Of a DNA stretch of 64,000 nucleotides, positions 46,415-54,543 are shown in pieces. Source of the DNA: Rhizobium subbaraonis (GTDB taxonomy: Bacteria; Pseudomonadota; Alphaproteobacteria; Rhizobiales; Rhizobiaceae); NCBI RefSeq assembly GCF_900220975.1, contig NZ_OBQD01000022.1, positions 1 to 64,000 of the forward strand. The letters run 5' to 3'. The notes under the pieces were generated by a model, which saw nothing but the letters and a program-made list of their open reading frames with translations, was not told the DNA's origin and searched no databases. A program made the translations under genes and the position numbers. Numbering within the stretch: the stretch's first letter is position 1; each line of letters starts with the position of its first letter.

Positions 46415-47219
46415 AGGTCGTTTCCTTCAGCATATCGGCGGCGCGGCGGAGCGGTTCGGCAAGCCTGTCGGCCCACTCCTGCTGTCCGCGGGCGTCCGTG
46501 ATGAGATCGTTGCGCACTTCGATGAGAACGTGCGGCAGGCCGCGCCTCTCGCCATGGACAGGAATCGTATAGTCGGACTGGTCGTCAACGACGTAAGGTT
46601 CGTTGAGTCGGACGGAGGAATCCGGATTGGCCGCGGCAAACGCCTCAGCCAGATGCCTCGCAAAGCGCCCGTCGCGATTGTAGAGAAGCCCGAGCTCGAA
46701 ATCCCGTACGGCGCCGGTCGAGCGCATGACCGGCGTGAAGCTGTGCACCGATACGAGCACCGTCGGGCGACCGGCCGCCTGGCGCTCATCGAGTGCCACT
46801 TTGATAGCTTCGTGCAAAGGCTCGTGAATTTCGGCATAACGACGAAGACGGTCGCTCTCGCCAAGATCAGCATTGGCGGGCACCCTCGTTCCGTCGCTGC
46901 GCAGCACAACGCAATCGTCGGCCTCGAAGGGCCGGTTGCAATCGATCACCAGGCGGCTGTAGCGTTGGAGCACGAGGGCTGAGCCCAGGCGCTCCGAAAG
47001 CGCATGCGCCAGGCCTTCGGCGCCGACGTCATAGGCGATATGCCGATCCATCTCGTCACTGGCCACGCCAAGGTCGCCCAGAGCGGAGGGCACGGCGCGC
47101 CCGGCATGCTCGCAGGTCAGAAAAATGGCAGAGCCGCCCTGAAGGTTGACCCTTTCGACAGGCTCGGGATCGCCGGCCAGCAGCAATTTCGTCGTGTCGC
47201 GTTCCGCGATACTCGGCAT
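46404..47219 (-). CDS. N-formylglutamate amidohydrolase family protein
   Basis: 271 residues. The family marks are IFLTCEHAGRAVP (metal-binding Glu-His, about residue 37), DVGAEGLAHALSE, YSRLVIDCNR (about 92) and SVHSFTPV (about 155). Members hydrolyse N-formylglutamate in histidine breakdown (HutG type) or related N-acyl amino acids. No hut genes are nearby, so a different N-acyl or gamma-glutamyl substrate is likely. It appears to be the first gene of the long minus-strand operon; the ribosome site is weak. Divergent from the RpiR regulator. Confidence 0.85.
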   Translation of the reverse strand: MPSIAERDTTKLLLAGDPEPVERVNLQGGSAIFLTCEHAGRAVPSALGDLGVASDEMDRHIAYDVGAEGLAHALSERLGSALVLQRYSRLVIDCNRPFEADDCVVLRSDGTRVPANADLGESDRLRRYAEIHEPLHEAIKVALDERQAAGRPTVLVSVHSFTPVMRSTGAVRDFELGLLYNRDGRFARHLAEAFAAANPDSSVRLNEPYVVDDQSDYTIPVHGERRGLPHVLIEVRNDLITDARGQQEWADRLAEPLRRAADMLKETTYGR

Positions 47220-47301
47220 GGAAACCCGATCTGTTCATGTTCCGGCGACGTCGTTACCGGTGCGGGATAGTATGGTTGGCACTCAAGGAAATTTATCAAT
47301 C

Positions 47302-47331
47302 ATAGTCAATCATATTTTTCCGTTTGACTAT
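47302..47331. promoter_or_regulatory. Inverted repeat, putative RpiR operator
   Basis: ATAGTCAA (47302-47309) and TTGACTAT (47324-47331) form a perfect dyad with a 14-base spacer. The right arm contains the -35 hexamer of the likely rpiR promoter, so bound regulator would block it. It lies in the divergent gap before both the rpiR-ligase pair and the amidase/importer operon. Confidence 0.5.
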
Positions 47332-47351
47332 TTTTTTTCATAGCGCAATAT
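47324..47351 (+). promoter_or_regulatory. Putative sigma-70-type promoter for rpiR and the ligase gene
   Basis: TTGACT (47324-47329) and CAATAT (47346-47351) are separated by 16 bases. The start of transcription would be near 47358, giving a very short leader before the ATG at 47369. Confidence 0.4.
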
Positions 47352-47368
47352 CGATCGCAACTGGGGGA

Positions 47369-48277
47369 ATGCAACCGGTGAACCATGTAAAGTCATCCAC
47401 GATCCGCACGAGGATAAGGGACTCCGCCGCACAACTGACGGCAAGCGAGCGAAAGATCGCCAATGCGATCCTCGCCGATTATCCGTTTACGGCGCTTGAG
47501 AGCATCCAGGAGCTTGCCGCCAAAACGGGGGTGAGTGCGCCTTCCATCACCCGCTTCGTCAGCAAAATCGGTTGTGGCGGCTTTCAGGACCTGCAGCGTC
47601 AACTCATTGCCGAGTTGAAGGAGGGGCAGCGCTCCCCTCTCGATCTCATGTCGAGCCAGAAGCCCGTCGGGCATTCGGAATTTCTGGCAGAATACGTCGC
47701 GCGCCTTTCTGCCGTCATGCAGGAGATGACGGAGACCGTCTCGCAGGCGCAGTTCGACATCCTCGCCGCGCTGTTGGCGGATCCCTCCCGCAACATCTTC
47801 CTGCTGGGCGGACGTGTCAGCGACAGCATCGCGTCCTTTCTGTCGATCCACCTCCGCCAGATCCGCAGCGGAATCTACCACATCTCCGACAATCCCGAAT
47901 TCTGGCCCGAGCACGTCCTGCGGATGCGCAAGAAGGACGTCGTACTGCTGTTCGATTTTCGCCGCTACCAGCCGAGCCTCTGCCGCCTTGCCGAGACCAT
48001 CGCTGTCAATCGCGGTGCGACCGTCGTCGTGGTGACCGACAAATGGATGTCGCCTGCCGCGCGCAGCGCCGACCATATCGTGGCGCTGCCGATCGATGCC
48101 GGCACCGCATGGGACACGGTGGCCGCTGCGATTGCCCTCGTCGAGGCGCTGATCGTGCGCGTCTCCGAGGCAGACTGGAGCGCCACGCAGAAGCGGATCA
48201 AAGATTGGGACGGCATTCGCTTTGCGATGCCGGGATATGACCAGGACAGCATGAACGGGGAAATGGATGAAACGTGA
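47369..48277 (+). CDS. RpiR/MurR-family regulator (HTH + SIS domain)
   Basis: 302 residues from the ATG at 47369, preceded by TGGGGGA. HTH_6 domain at residues about 10-85 (LTASERKIANAILADYPFTALESIQELAAKTGVSAPSITRFVSKIG), then a SIS sugar/phosphate-binding domain at about 130-265 (IFLLGGRVSDSIASFLSIHLRQI; VVVVTDKWMSPAARSADHIVALP). Although SIS regulators often sense phosphosugars, rhizobial members also control nitrogen-compound use. Its end overlaps the ligase gene by 11 bases, tying the two together. Confidence 0.9.
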   Translation: MQPVNHVKSSTIRTRIRDSAAQLTASERKIANAILADYPFTALESIQELAAKTGVSAPSITRFVSKIGCGGFQDLQRQLIAELKEGQRSPLDLMSSQKPVGHSEFLAEYVARLSAVMQEMTETVSQAQFDILAALLADPSRNIFLLGGRVSDSIASFLSIHLRQIRSGIYHISDNPEFWPEHVLRMRKKDVVLLFDFRRYQPSLCRLAETIAVNRGATVVVVTDKWMSPAARSADHIVALPIDAGTAWDTVAAAIALVEALIVRVSEADWSATQKRIKDWDGIRFAMPGYDQDSMNGEMDET

Positions 48278-49580
48278 GGAAATGATGGTCGCGTGCTGCG
48301 GCGACCTTTCGGGCAAGGTCCGCGGCAAGGCCTTTCCGCTGGACCAAATGGAGAAGCGCCTGAAGCGGGGTGTGGGCTGGACGCCCACCAATGTGCAGAT
48401 CACCTGCTTCGATGCCATCGCCGACAGCCCCTTCGGCTCGCTCGGCGATCTCGTGCTGATCCCGGATGCTGCCACGCGCGTGAGCATCGAGAGCGAAGAC
48501 GACGCGCCGAATGAAAACTTCGTTCTCGGAAACATCCGCTACACCGACGGGCGGCCCTGGGAATTCTGCACCCGCTCCATTCTCGAATCCGCCCTTGAAA
48601 GGCTAGAGCGCGTTGGGGGCGTCACACTGCTCGGCGCCTTCGAGCACGAATTCCAGTTGAAGCACCTGACGTCCGAAGTGGGCGGAGCCTTTACGTTGGG
48701 CAGCTTCCAGCAGGAACGCCATTTCTGCGAAGCCATCGTGGCTGCCATGCGCGATGCCGGCGTCACGCCGGACACGATCCTGAAGGAATTCGGCAGCGGC
48801 CAGTTCGAAGTCACCATGGGGCCGCAGAAGGGCGTCACGATTGCGGACCATTCGTTGATTACGCGCGAACTGGTCGGCCTCGTCGCCCGGGAGCTGGGCT
48901 ATGACCCGACTTTCACGCCGATCCGCGATCCCGCAGGCGTCGGCAACGGCGTGCATGTGCATTTGAGCATGCTTGATGCAGCCGGCAATCCGGCGACCTA
49001 CGATCCCAAGGGCAAGCACGACCTGTCCGATCTCGCGGGCAAGTTCGTAGCCGGCGTTCTAAAGTATATGGATTCGATCATCGCTATCACCGCGCCCAGC
49101 GTCGTCTCCTATCTCCGGCTGACGCCGCATCGATGGAGTGCCGCCTTCAACAATCTCGGCTTCCGCGATCGCGAGGCCTCGGTGCGAATTTGCCCGGTCT
49201 CGGACATGAGCGATATCGCCAAGGCCGCCCAGTTCAACTTCGAGTTCCGCGCGGCCGATGCCGCCGCCAATCCGCACCTCGCACTTGCCGCGATCGTCCA
49301 TGCCGGCGTGCAGGGCATCGAGGAAGGCCTTGAAGTGCCAGAAGCCACCCAGGAGGACCTTTCGTTACTCGGGCCGGAAGAACTCGCCGCCCGCGGCTAC
49401 GTCCGGCTGCCGCAGACGCTCGAGGCAGCGCTGGCCTCCTTCCGGAACAATGCGACCGTCTGCAGCTGGTTCCCGGAGGGCTTTGCCGACGTCTACGTCA
49501 AGCACAAGCAAGGCGAGATCGCCTACTTGGCAGGAAAGACGCAGGCCGAGATTTGTGCCGCCTACGAAGCGGCGTACTGA
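48267..49580 (+). CDS. Glutamine-synthetase-family ligase (gamma-glutamylamine synthetase-like)
   Basis: 437 residues. ATP and metal sites typical of the GS catalytic barrel are visible: GAFEHEFQL (metal Glu), FGSGQFEVTMGP, NGVHVHLSM (His), SYLRLTPHRWSAAFNN and REASVRICP; FNFEFRAADAAANPHLALAAI follows. It has the length of PuuA/GmaS-type ligases and lacks the usual Tyr-adenylylation segment of GlnA. It probably couples glutamate to an amine with ATP. A PuuB-like oxidase gene lies convergently just downstream, and amidases plus an omega-aminotransferase-type gene lie in the divergent operon, which together recall the gamma-glutamylated putrescine route. The substrate amine is not known. Confidence 0.87.
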   Translation: MKREEMMVACCGDLSGKVRGKAFPLDQMEKRLKRGVGWTPTNVQITCFDAIADSPFGSLGDLVLIPDAATRVSIESEDDAPNENFVLGNIRYTDGRPWEFCTRSILESALERLERVGGVTLLGAFEHEFQLKHLTSEVGGAFTLGSFQQERHFCEAIVAAMRDAGVTPDTILKEFGSGQFEVTMGPQKGVTIADHSLITRELVGLVARELGYDPTFTPIRDPAGVGNGVHVHLSMLDAAGNPATYDPKGKHDLSDLAGKFVAGVLKYMDSIIAITAPSVVSYLRLTPHRWSAAFNNLGFRDREASVRICPVSDMSDIAKAAQFNFEFRAADAAANPHLALAAIVHAGVQGIEEGLEVPEATQEDLSLLGPEELAARGYVRLPQTLEAALASFRNNATVCSWFPEGFADVYVKHKQGEIAYLAGKTQAEICAAYEAAY

Positions 49581-49594
49581 GCTCAGGAGAAAAA

Positions 49595-49620
49595 GACAGC
49601 CGCCCGAGCGGGCGGCTGTC
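49595..49620 (-). terminator. Rho-independent terminator of the PuuB-like gene/importer operon
   Basis: GACAGCCGCCC (49595-49605) pairs perfectly with GGGCGGCTGTC (49610-49620) around a four-base loop. On the minus strand it is followed by TTTTTCTCC, so it ends the operon whose last gene stops at 49663; on the plus strand there is no T-run. Confidence 0.8.
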
Positions 49621-49662
49621 GATGCTGCGGATATCCCTGGGCACAATGGCGCCTCCCGGCGC

Positions 49663-50949
49663 CTATTCCCGGTCCTGGAAGCGGTTCCAGGCGTGCATGC
49701 GGTTTGCGATCTGTGTCGCGATCGGATGGAAGGCCACCGGTTTCATACCGGTCACGGGCAGGGACATCTGCGCATCCGTCCGCCGTCCCGCAGCCCACCG
49801 TCCCAACTCCTGCCCCAGAGACATGGACAGAGCCACGCCCCGCCCGGAATAGACGCCACCGAAGACCAGGCCCGGCGCAAGCCGGTAGAGGCGTGGCCGG
49901 CGATCCGGCACAACGGCGAACGTTCCATGCCAGTACTCGCTCATCCGAGGCTCGCCGCCAAAGGCGGAAAAAGCCTTGCCGAGCATGCGCGACACCTTGG
50001 CAAGGCCGCGTTCGGCTTCGTTGTGCCAGAACGTATGGGTGCCACCGCTCACAAGCCGGTTGTCACAGTCATAGTGGAAATAGCGCAGATCGTTGCGCAT
50101 GTCGGAGACGGCCGGATTGCCGACAAGGATCCTTGCCCGGACGTCTTCGGGCAGGGGATCGGTCGCGGCCTGAAACACCTTGAACGGGACCAGGGTGCGT
50201 TTCAGGCCGGGCCATATGTCGCCTGTCAGCGCATTGGTGGCAAGCACGACTTCCCGTGCCGTCACGCTGCCCCTGGCCGTGCGCACGCGCCAGCCCGCAG
50301 CCACCTTCTCGATTCCGGTCGCCCTGGAGTTTTCGAAAATCGCCACGCCTTCGCGTGTCAGTGCGTCGGCAAGCCCGATCGTCATCGCGAATGGATTGAT
50401 GTGGCCGGAATTGTGGACGATCCAGCCGCCGAGATAGGGACTGCCTATGCGCGCCGAAATCTCATCACGGTCGAGCCACGAGACGTTGGCACCGAACGCC
50501 TTCCATTCGTCATGGAACGTTCGGGCGCGGGCCAGCGTCGTCTCGGTGTGGGCGGGCTGGATCCAGCCTTCCTGCACCTGGTGGGCATCGATGCCGAAGC
50601 GCTGCATCAGGCCGAAGGCAACACCGGCCGAATCCGCCACCATGCGGTTGAACCGTTCGCCGATCTCGCGACCGAATGCAGCCTCGAATTCGGAAGGGGA
50701 GGCCTTGGAGTGATGCGAGATGACGAGACCGTTGTTGCGTCCCGATGCCGCCGAGCCGATCTCGTTGCCTTCAAGGAGTACCACGTCGACGCCGCTGTCG
50801 CGCGCGCCGAGTGCTGCCGCAAGTCCGGTGAAGCCGCCGCCCACGACAAGCACATCGGTATGATGATCGCCTTGGAGTTCCGGCGACACAGGACGAGCTT
50901 TCGCAGTCTTGCGCCACAGGTGTGGCGTCTTCCAGTCCACCTCAAACAT
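49663..50949 (-). CDS. FAD-dependent amine/amino-acid oxidase (DAO family, PuuB-like)
   Basis: 428 residues, the length of gamma-glutamylputrescine oxidase. The N-terminus has the FAD motif DVLVVGGGFTGLAAALGARDSG (about residues 32-53), the GSAASGRNNGLVISHH flavin-site segment typical of PuuB-type DAO proteins, and the C-terminal GLVFGGVYSGRGVALSMSLGQEL that closes the FAD site. It oxidises a C-N bond, giving an aldehyde or oxo compound plus ammonia or a smaller amine. It overlaps the LivF gene by eight bases and so belongs to importer system 3, but it also converges on the GS-like ligase; either could supply its substrate. Confidence 0.88.
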   Translation of the reverse strand: MFEVDWKTPHLWRKTAKARPVSPELQGDHHTDVLVVGGGFTGLAAALGARDSGVDVVLLEGNEIGSAASGRNNGLVISHHSKASPSEFEAAFGREIGERFNRMVADSAGVAFGLMQRFGIDAHQVQEGWIQPAHTETTLARARTFHDEWKAFGANVSWLDRDEISARIGSPYLGGWIVHNSGHINPFAMTIGLADALTREGVAIFENSRATGIEKVAAGWRVRTARGSVTAREVVLATNALTGDIWPGLKRTLVPFKVFQAATDPLPEDVRARILVGNPAVSDMRNDLRYFHYDCDNRLVSGGTHTFWHNEAERGLAKVSRMLGKAFSAFGGEPRMSEYWHGTFAVVPDRRPRLYRLAPGLVFGGVYSGRGVALSMSLGQELGRWAAGRRTDAQMSLPVTGMKPVAFHPIATQIANRMHAWNRFQDRE

Positions 50950-51691
50950 GGAGGACTTCCTCGGTAGCGCTACCGAGATAGTGGTCGCTGAGGGCGGAGT
51001 GCTCGGCGATTTCCTGTGACGGTCCGTGAACCCTGACCCGCCCCGTGTTCAGCAGGTAGGCGTAGTCGCCGCATTCCAGCGCCAGCTGGACGTTCTGCTC
51101 GACGAGCAGGATGGAGATGCCGGTCTGGGAAAGATCCAGAATGATCCGGAAGATCTGGTGGATGATCTTCGGGGCGAGGCCCAGCGACGGCTCGTCGAGC
51201 ATCAGCAGTTTCGGTTCGGCCATGAGTGCACGGCCGATCGCCAGCATCTGCTGCTGCCCGCCGGACATGCGGCTCGCCATCCCGTTGCGCCGTTCCTTCA
51301 GCACCGGGAACAGGTCGAACACGTCAGAGCGGAGCGCTTCGAAGCTCTTGCCGCCGCGGCCGATATGGGCAGCAACGAGATTTTCCTCGACCGTCAGGCG
51401 CTGGAAGATCTGGCGACCCTCCGGGCAATGCACGAGCCCCATGCGGACGACCTGCTCGGGCCTTGCGCCGGTGATGTCCTTGCCGTCGAAGACGATGCTT
51501 CCCGTCGTCGCCCGCGCGACACCCGAGATCGAGTTCAGGAGGGTCGTCTTTCCCGCGCCGTTCGGGCCGAGGATGACGACGATTTCCTGGTTGTCGACCT
51601 CGAGGTCGATCCCTTCAAGAACGCTGACGCGCCCGTATCCCGAGCTTAGCCCGGCGATCTTGAGCAGCGGCGCGGATTTCGTCGATGTCAT
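50942..51691 (-). CDS. Branched-chain-type ABC ATPase, LivF-like (system 3)
   Basis: 249 residues from the ATG at 51691, with GGGGAC upstream. Walker A GPNGAGKTT, signature MSGGQQQMLAIGRAL, Walker B LMLDEPSLGLAP and VEQNVQLAL are intact. The start lies 77 bases inside the end of the LivG gene, an unusually long overlap. The next usable start would delete the opening strand of the domain, so the overlap appears real. Confidence 0.9.
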   Translation of the reverse strand: MTSTKSAPLLKIAGLSSGYGRVSVLEGIDLEVDNQEIVVILGPNGAGKTTLLNSISGVARATTGSIVFDGKDITGARPEQVVRMGLVHCPEGRQIFQRLTVEENLVAAHIGRGGKSFEALRSDVFDLFPVLKERRNGMASRMSGGQQQMLAIGRALMAEPKLLMLDEPSLGLAPKIIHQIFRIILDLSQTGISILLVEQNVQLALECGDYAYLLNTGRVRVHGPSQEIAEHSALSDHYLGSATEEVLHV

Positions 51692-52445
51692 TGGCTGTCC
51701 CCAGATAGGCAAGTTGGACGTCGGGGTTTGCCTGCACCTCGGCGGGCGTGCCCTGGAAGAGAAGTTTGCCGTGATGCATGACCACGATGCGATCGCAGAG
51801 CGTCATCACGAGATCCATGTCGTGCTCGACGATGATCATGATGCGGTCGGGCGAGCGCAGCTCGGCGAGCTTGGCCGTCAGTTCCGCCGTCTCGTGGTGA
51901 TTGAGCCCGGCCGCCGGCTCGTCCAGCAACAGAACCCGCGGGTTCATGACCAGCGCGCGCGCGATCTCGAGCATGCGCTGGCGACCGTAGGGCAGGCTGC
52001 CGGCCTCGGCCGAAGCGTAGCCCTGCAGATTGAAGAACCGCAGTATCTCCATGCAGGCTTCGCGTCTGCGCTCGCGCTGGCTCCGGCCGAACGGCGGCCA
52101 CAGAACCTCCCGCCACGTCGCCCCAACTTCCGTCGGATAATAGCAGACCTCGAGGTTTTCGAGCGCCGTCATCTGATCGAACAGGCGGATGTTCTGGTAG
52201 GTGCGGGCGATGCCCGAATTGGCGATCTCGTACTTCTTCAGGCTCTGCATCTGCCTGCCGTCGAGAACGATCGCCCCGGAGGATACGGCATACGATCCAG
52301 CCGTCATGTTGATCAGGGTCGACTTGCCCGCACCGTTCGGCCCGATGATGCCGTGGATCAGCCCGGGCACGAACTCTGTCGAGACGTCGTCGATCGCGAC
52401 GTTGCTGCCATACTGCTTGCGGATATTCTGGAAGATGAGCGTCAT
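51615..52445 (-). CDS. Branched-chain-type ABC ATPase, LivG-like (system 3)
   Basis: 276 residues, about 25 longer than usual. Walker A GPNGAGKST, Q-loop YQNIRLFDQ, signature LPYGRQRMLEIARAL, Walker B LLLDEPAAGLNH and VEHDMDLVM are intact. The extra C-terminal tail (DDIDEIRAAAQDRRAKLG, basic and helical) is what overlaps the LivF gene. Its start overlaps the LivM stop by four bases. Confidence 0.92.
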   Translation of the reverse strand: MTLIFQNIRKQYGSNVAIDDVSTEFVPGLIHGIIGPNGAGKSTLINMTAGSYAVSSGAIVLDGRQMQSLKKYEIANSGIARTYQNIRLFDQMTALENLEVCYYPTEVGATWREVLWPPFGRSQRERRREACMEILRFFNLQGYASAEAGSLPYGRQRMLEIARALVMNPRVLLLDEPAAGLNHHETAELTAKLAELRSPDRIMIIVEHDMDLVMTLCDRIVVMHHGKLLFQGTPAEVQANPDVQLAYLGTANDIDEIRAAAQDRRAKLGIRARQRS

Positions 52446-53437
52446 TTTCCGAACAGCCCCCGAATGAGTTTATCCGGGCCGAAGCTGCGCGGCACGATGC
52501 CGGCCGGACGAATGATGATGAGAACGATCATGAGCAGGCCGAGGAAGAGAATGCGCCATTCGGCGAATTCGCGCAGCACCTCCGGCAGCAGGATCAGGAT
52601 CGTGGCACCCGCAACGATGCCGAGGATGTTGCCGATCCCGCCGACGACGATCATCAGAACGATCAGAACGGACTCCTGCAGCGTAAAGCTTTCCGGGCTG
52701 ACGAAGCGCTGCGAGGCGGCAAAGATGACACCCGCGATGGAGCCGATGCTGGCAGAGGTCGCAAATGCGGCCAGTTTGGCATTGGTCGTGTTGATGCCAA
52801 TGCCGCGCGCGGCGTCCTGGTCTTCACGGATTGCGGCCCATGCCTTGCCAAGGATCGACCGCTCCATGCGCCAGACCAGAACGGCGACGGTGAAGACGAT
52901 CACGAGAAGCAGGAAGTAGATCTCGACAGGACGTGCGAACTCGATTCCGAAGACCGATGCCTTGTCGAGGCGGGCGATGCCCTGCGGTCCGCCGGTCAGC
53001 CAGTCGACGTTGTTCATCACGATGCGGATGATCTCGCCGAAGCCGAGGGTCACGATCGCCAGGTAGTCTCCCCTGAGCTTCAGGACGGGAATGCCGAGCA
53101 ATATGCCGGTGAGCATGCCGAGGAAGGCCGCGATCAGGAGGATCAGCAGGAAGGGTAGGTGGAGATCGAACTGCGGGCTTGCGAGCAGCGCGTATGTATA
53201 GGCGCCGACCGCATAGAAGGCCACGAAGCCGAGATCGAGAAGGCCTGCATAGCCGATGACGATATTGAGGCCGATGCCGAGCAGGATGTAGATCAGCAAG
53301 CCGTTGATGACCCGGATGTGATAGTTCGGCAGGAACGGCGTGGCGACGAGGAGGGCAACCGCAAGCGCAAACACGAGGAGCGGGATGATCCTGCGCGTCC
53401 GCGGCTCGGCTGCTGCGGGAGTGTCGACGGCGGACAT
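52442..53437 (-). CDS. Branched-chain-type ABC permease, LivM-like (system 3)
   Basis: 331 residues from the ATG at 53437, sharing its last base with the LivH stop (TGATG-type overlap). LNIVIGYAGLLDLGFVAFYAVGAYTYAL is the LivM motif; GKAWAAIREDQDAARGIGIN is the ATPase-contact loop. About nine helices. The frame remains open for over 1 kb upstream through LivH, but that is a coding shadow. Confidence 0.93.
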   Translation of the reverse strand: MSAVDTPAAAEPRTRRIIPLLVFALAVALLVATPFLPNYHIRVINGLLIYILLGIGLNIVIGYAGLLDLGFVAFYAVGAYTYALLASPQFDLHLPFLLILLIAAFLGMLTGILLGIPVLKLRGDYLAIVTLGFGEIIRIVMNNVDWLTGGPQGIARLDKASVFGIEFARPVEIYFLLLVIVFTVAVLVWRMERSILGKAWAAIREDQDAARGIGINTTNAKLAAFATSASIGSIAGVIFAASQRFVSPESFTLQESVLIVLMIVVGGIGNILGIVAGATILILLPEVLREFAEWRILFLGLLMIVLIIIRPAGIVPRSFGPDKLIRGLFGK

Positions 53438-54387
53438 CAGAATTCCCTCTTGTAGACCATGCTCTCCTCCGAGACCGGTTCGCCGAGGATACCGGCCGGG
53501 CGGATGAGCAGAACGAGGATGAGAATGGCGAAGGAGAGCACGTCGCGATATTCGGTGCCGAGGACACCGCCGGAGACGACCGGCAGAAGTGCCGTGCCGC
53601 CAACCTCGACGAAAGCGAGGATGTAGGCACCGAGCATGGCGCCCGGGATCGAGCCGATGCCGCCGAGAATTGCCGCGGTAAACGCCTTCAAGCCAATCAC
53701 GGCGCCCATGGTCGGCGACATGATGCCGTAGTAGCTCGCATACAGGATGCCGCCGGCCGCACCAAGAAGCGGACCGGAGAAGAAGACCATCGAGATCGCC
53801 AGATTGACGTTGATGCCGAGCAGCTGCGCTGTTGGCCGGCTCTCGGAGACGGCGCGCACGATGATGCCCATGCGGCTGCGATTGACGAGCGTGTAGAGGC
53901 CGAACATCAGGATGAACGCGGCGATCAGGATACCGATCTGCACCAGAGTCACGGTACCGCCGAAGACGTCGAATCGGGTCGTCGGGAAGAAGCTCGGAAA
54001 GCCCACCGGCTGCGGTCCGGCCAGGATCTGTACGCCGGTGACGAGCGAAAGCGAGACGCCGAGGGACGACAACATCGGCGCAAGCCGCGTCGAGTTTCGC
54101 AGAGGTCTGTATGCCAGCCTCTCGATGCCGACGCCGACAAAACCGACGGCAACGATGGCGCCGAAGAAGACCAGCGTCAGGGCGATGGCGCCGACAGCGC
54201 CGATATCTCCGACCACGAGGGTCAGCGCGAGAAAGGCGGCGTAGGCGCCAAGCATGAACATTTCGCCGTGGGCGAAGTTGATCATGCGCAGCACGCCATA
54301 GACCATGGTGTAGCCGAGGGCGATCAAGGCATAGATCGAGCCGATCGTGAGAGCGTTGACCGTCTGTTGGATAATGGTTCCCAGCAT
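53437..54387 (-). CDS. Branched-chain-type ABC permease, LivH-like (system 3)
   Basis: 316 residues from the ATG at 54387 (MLGTIIQQTVNALTIGSIYAL, a standard LivH beginning). MINFAHGEMFMLGAY is the family motif near residue 35 and GIIVRAVSESRPTAQLLGINV the ATPase-contact loop. A longer upstream frame would run into the intercistronic hairpin and is rejected. Confidence 0.93.
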   Translation of the reverse strand: MLGTIIQQTVNALTIGSIYALIALGYTMVYGVLRMINFAHGEMFMLGAYAAFLALTLVVGDIGAVGAIALTLVFFGAIVAVGFVGVGIERLAYRPLRNSTRLAPMLSSLGVSLSLVTGVQILAGPQPVGFPSFFPTTRFDVFGGTVTLVQIGILIAAFILMFGLYTLVNRSRMGIIVRAVSESRPTAQLLGINVNLAISMVFFSGPLLGAAGGILYASYYGIMSPTMGAVIGLKAFTAAILGGIGSIPGAMLGAYILAFVEVGGTALLPVVSGGVLGTEYRDVLSFAILILVLLIRPAGILGEPVSEESMVYKREF

Positions 54388-54450
54388 GGGTGTCCTGTCC
54401 GAGGTATCCGGCTGCCGACACACTTCGCGGCGCGGGATGAGGATAGGAAT

Positions 54451-54494
54451 GTGCGACCGGCACGCCATTTTTTTGGCGGCCGTGCCAGTCGCAC
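54451..54494 (-). other. Strong intercistronic hairpin between binding-protein and permease genes
   Basis: GTGCGACCGGCACG (54451-54464) pairs with CGTGCCAGTCGCAC (54481-54494) with one mismatch; GCCA/TGGC adds pairing near the tip around a T-run. It lies in the 156-base gap after the binding-protein stop and probably stabilises that message and limits read-through into the permease genes. Confidence 0.5.
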
Positions 54495-54543
54495 GACGAC
54501 AGTACCGGCCGGATTGCTCCGGCCTATGCACTCTTGACGCGAC

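Noticed and set aside
53438-54463. N-terminal extension of LivM of system 3 to 673 residues
   Set aside because: The extension runs through the LivH gene in another frame and has no LivM similarity; the ATG at 53437 is coupled to the LivH stop.
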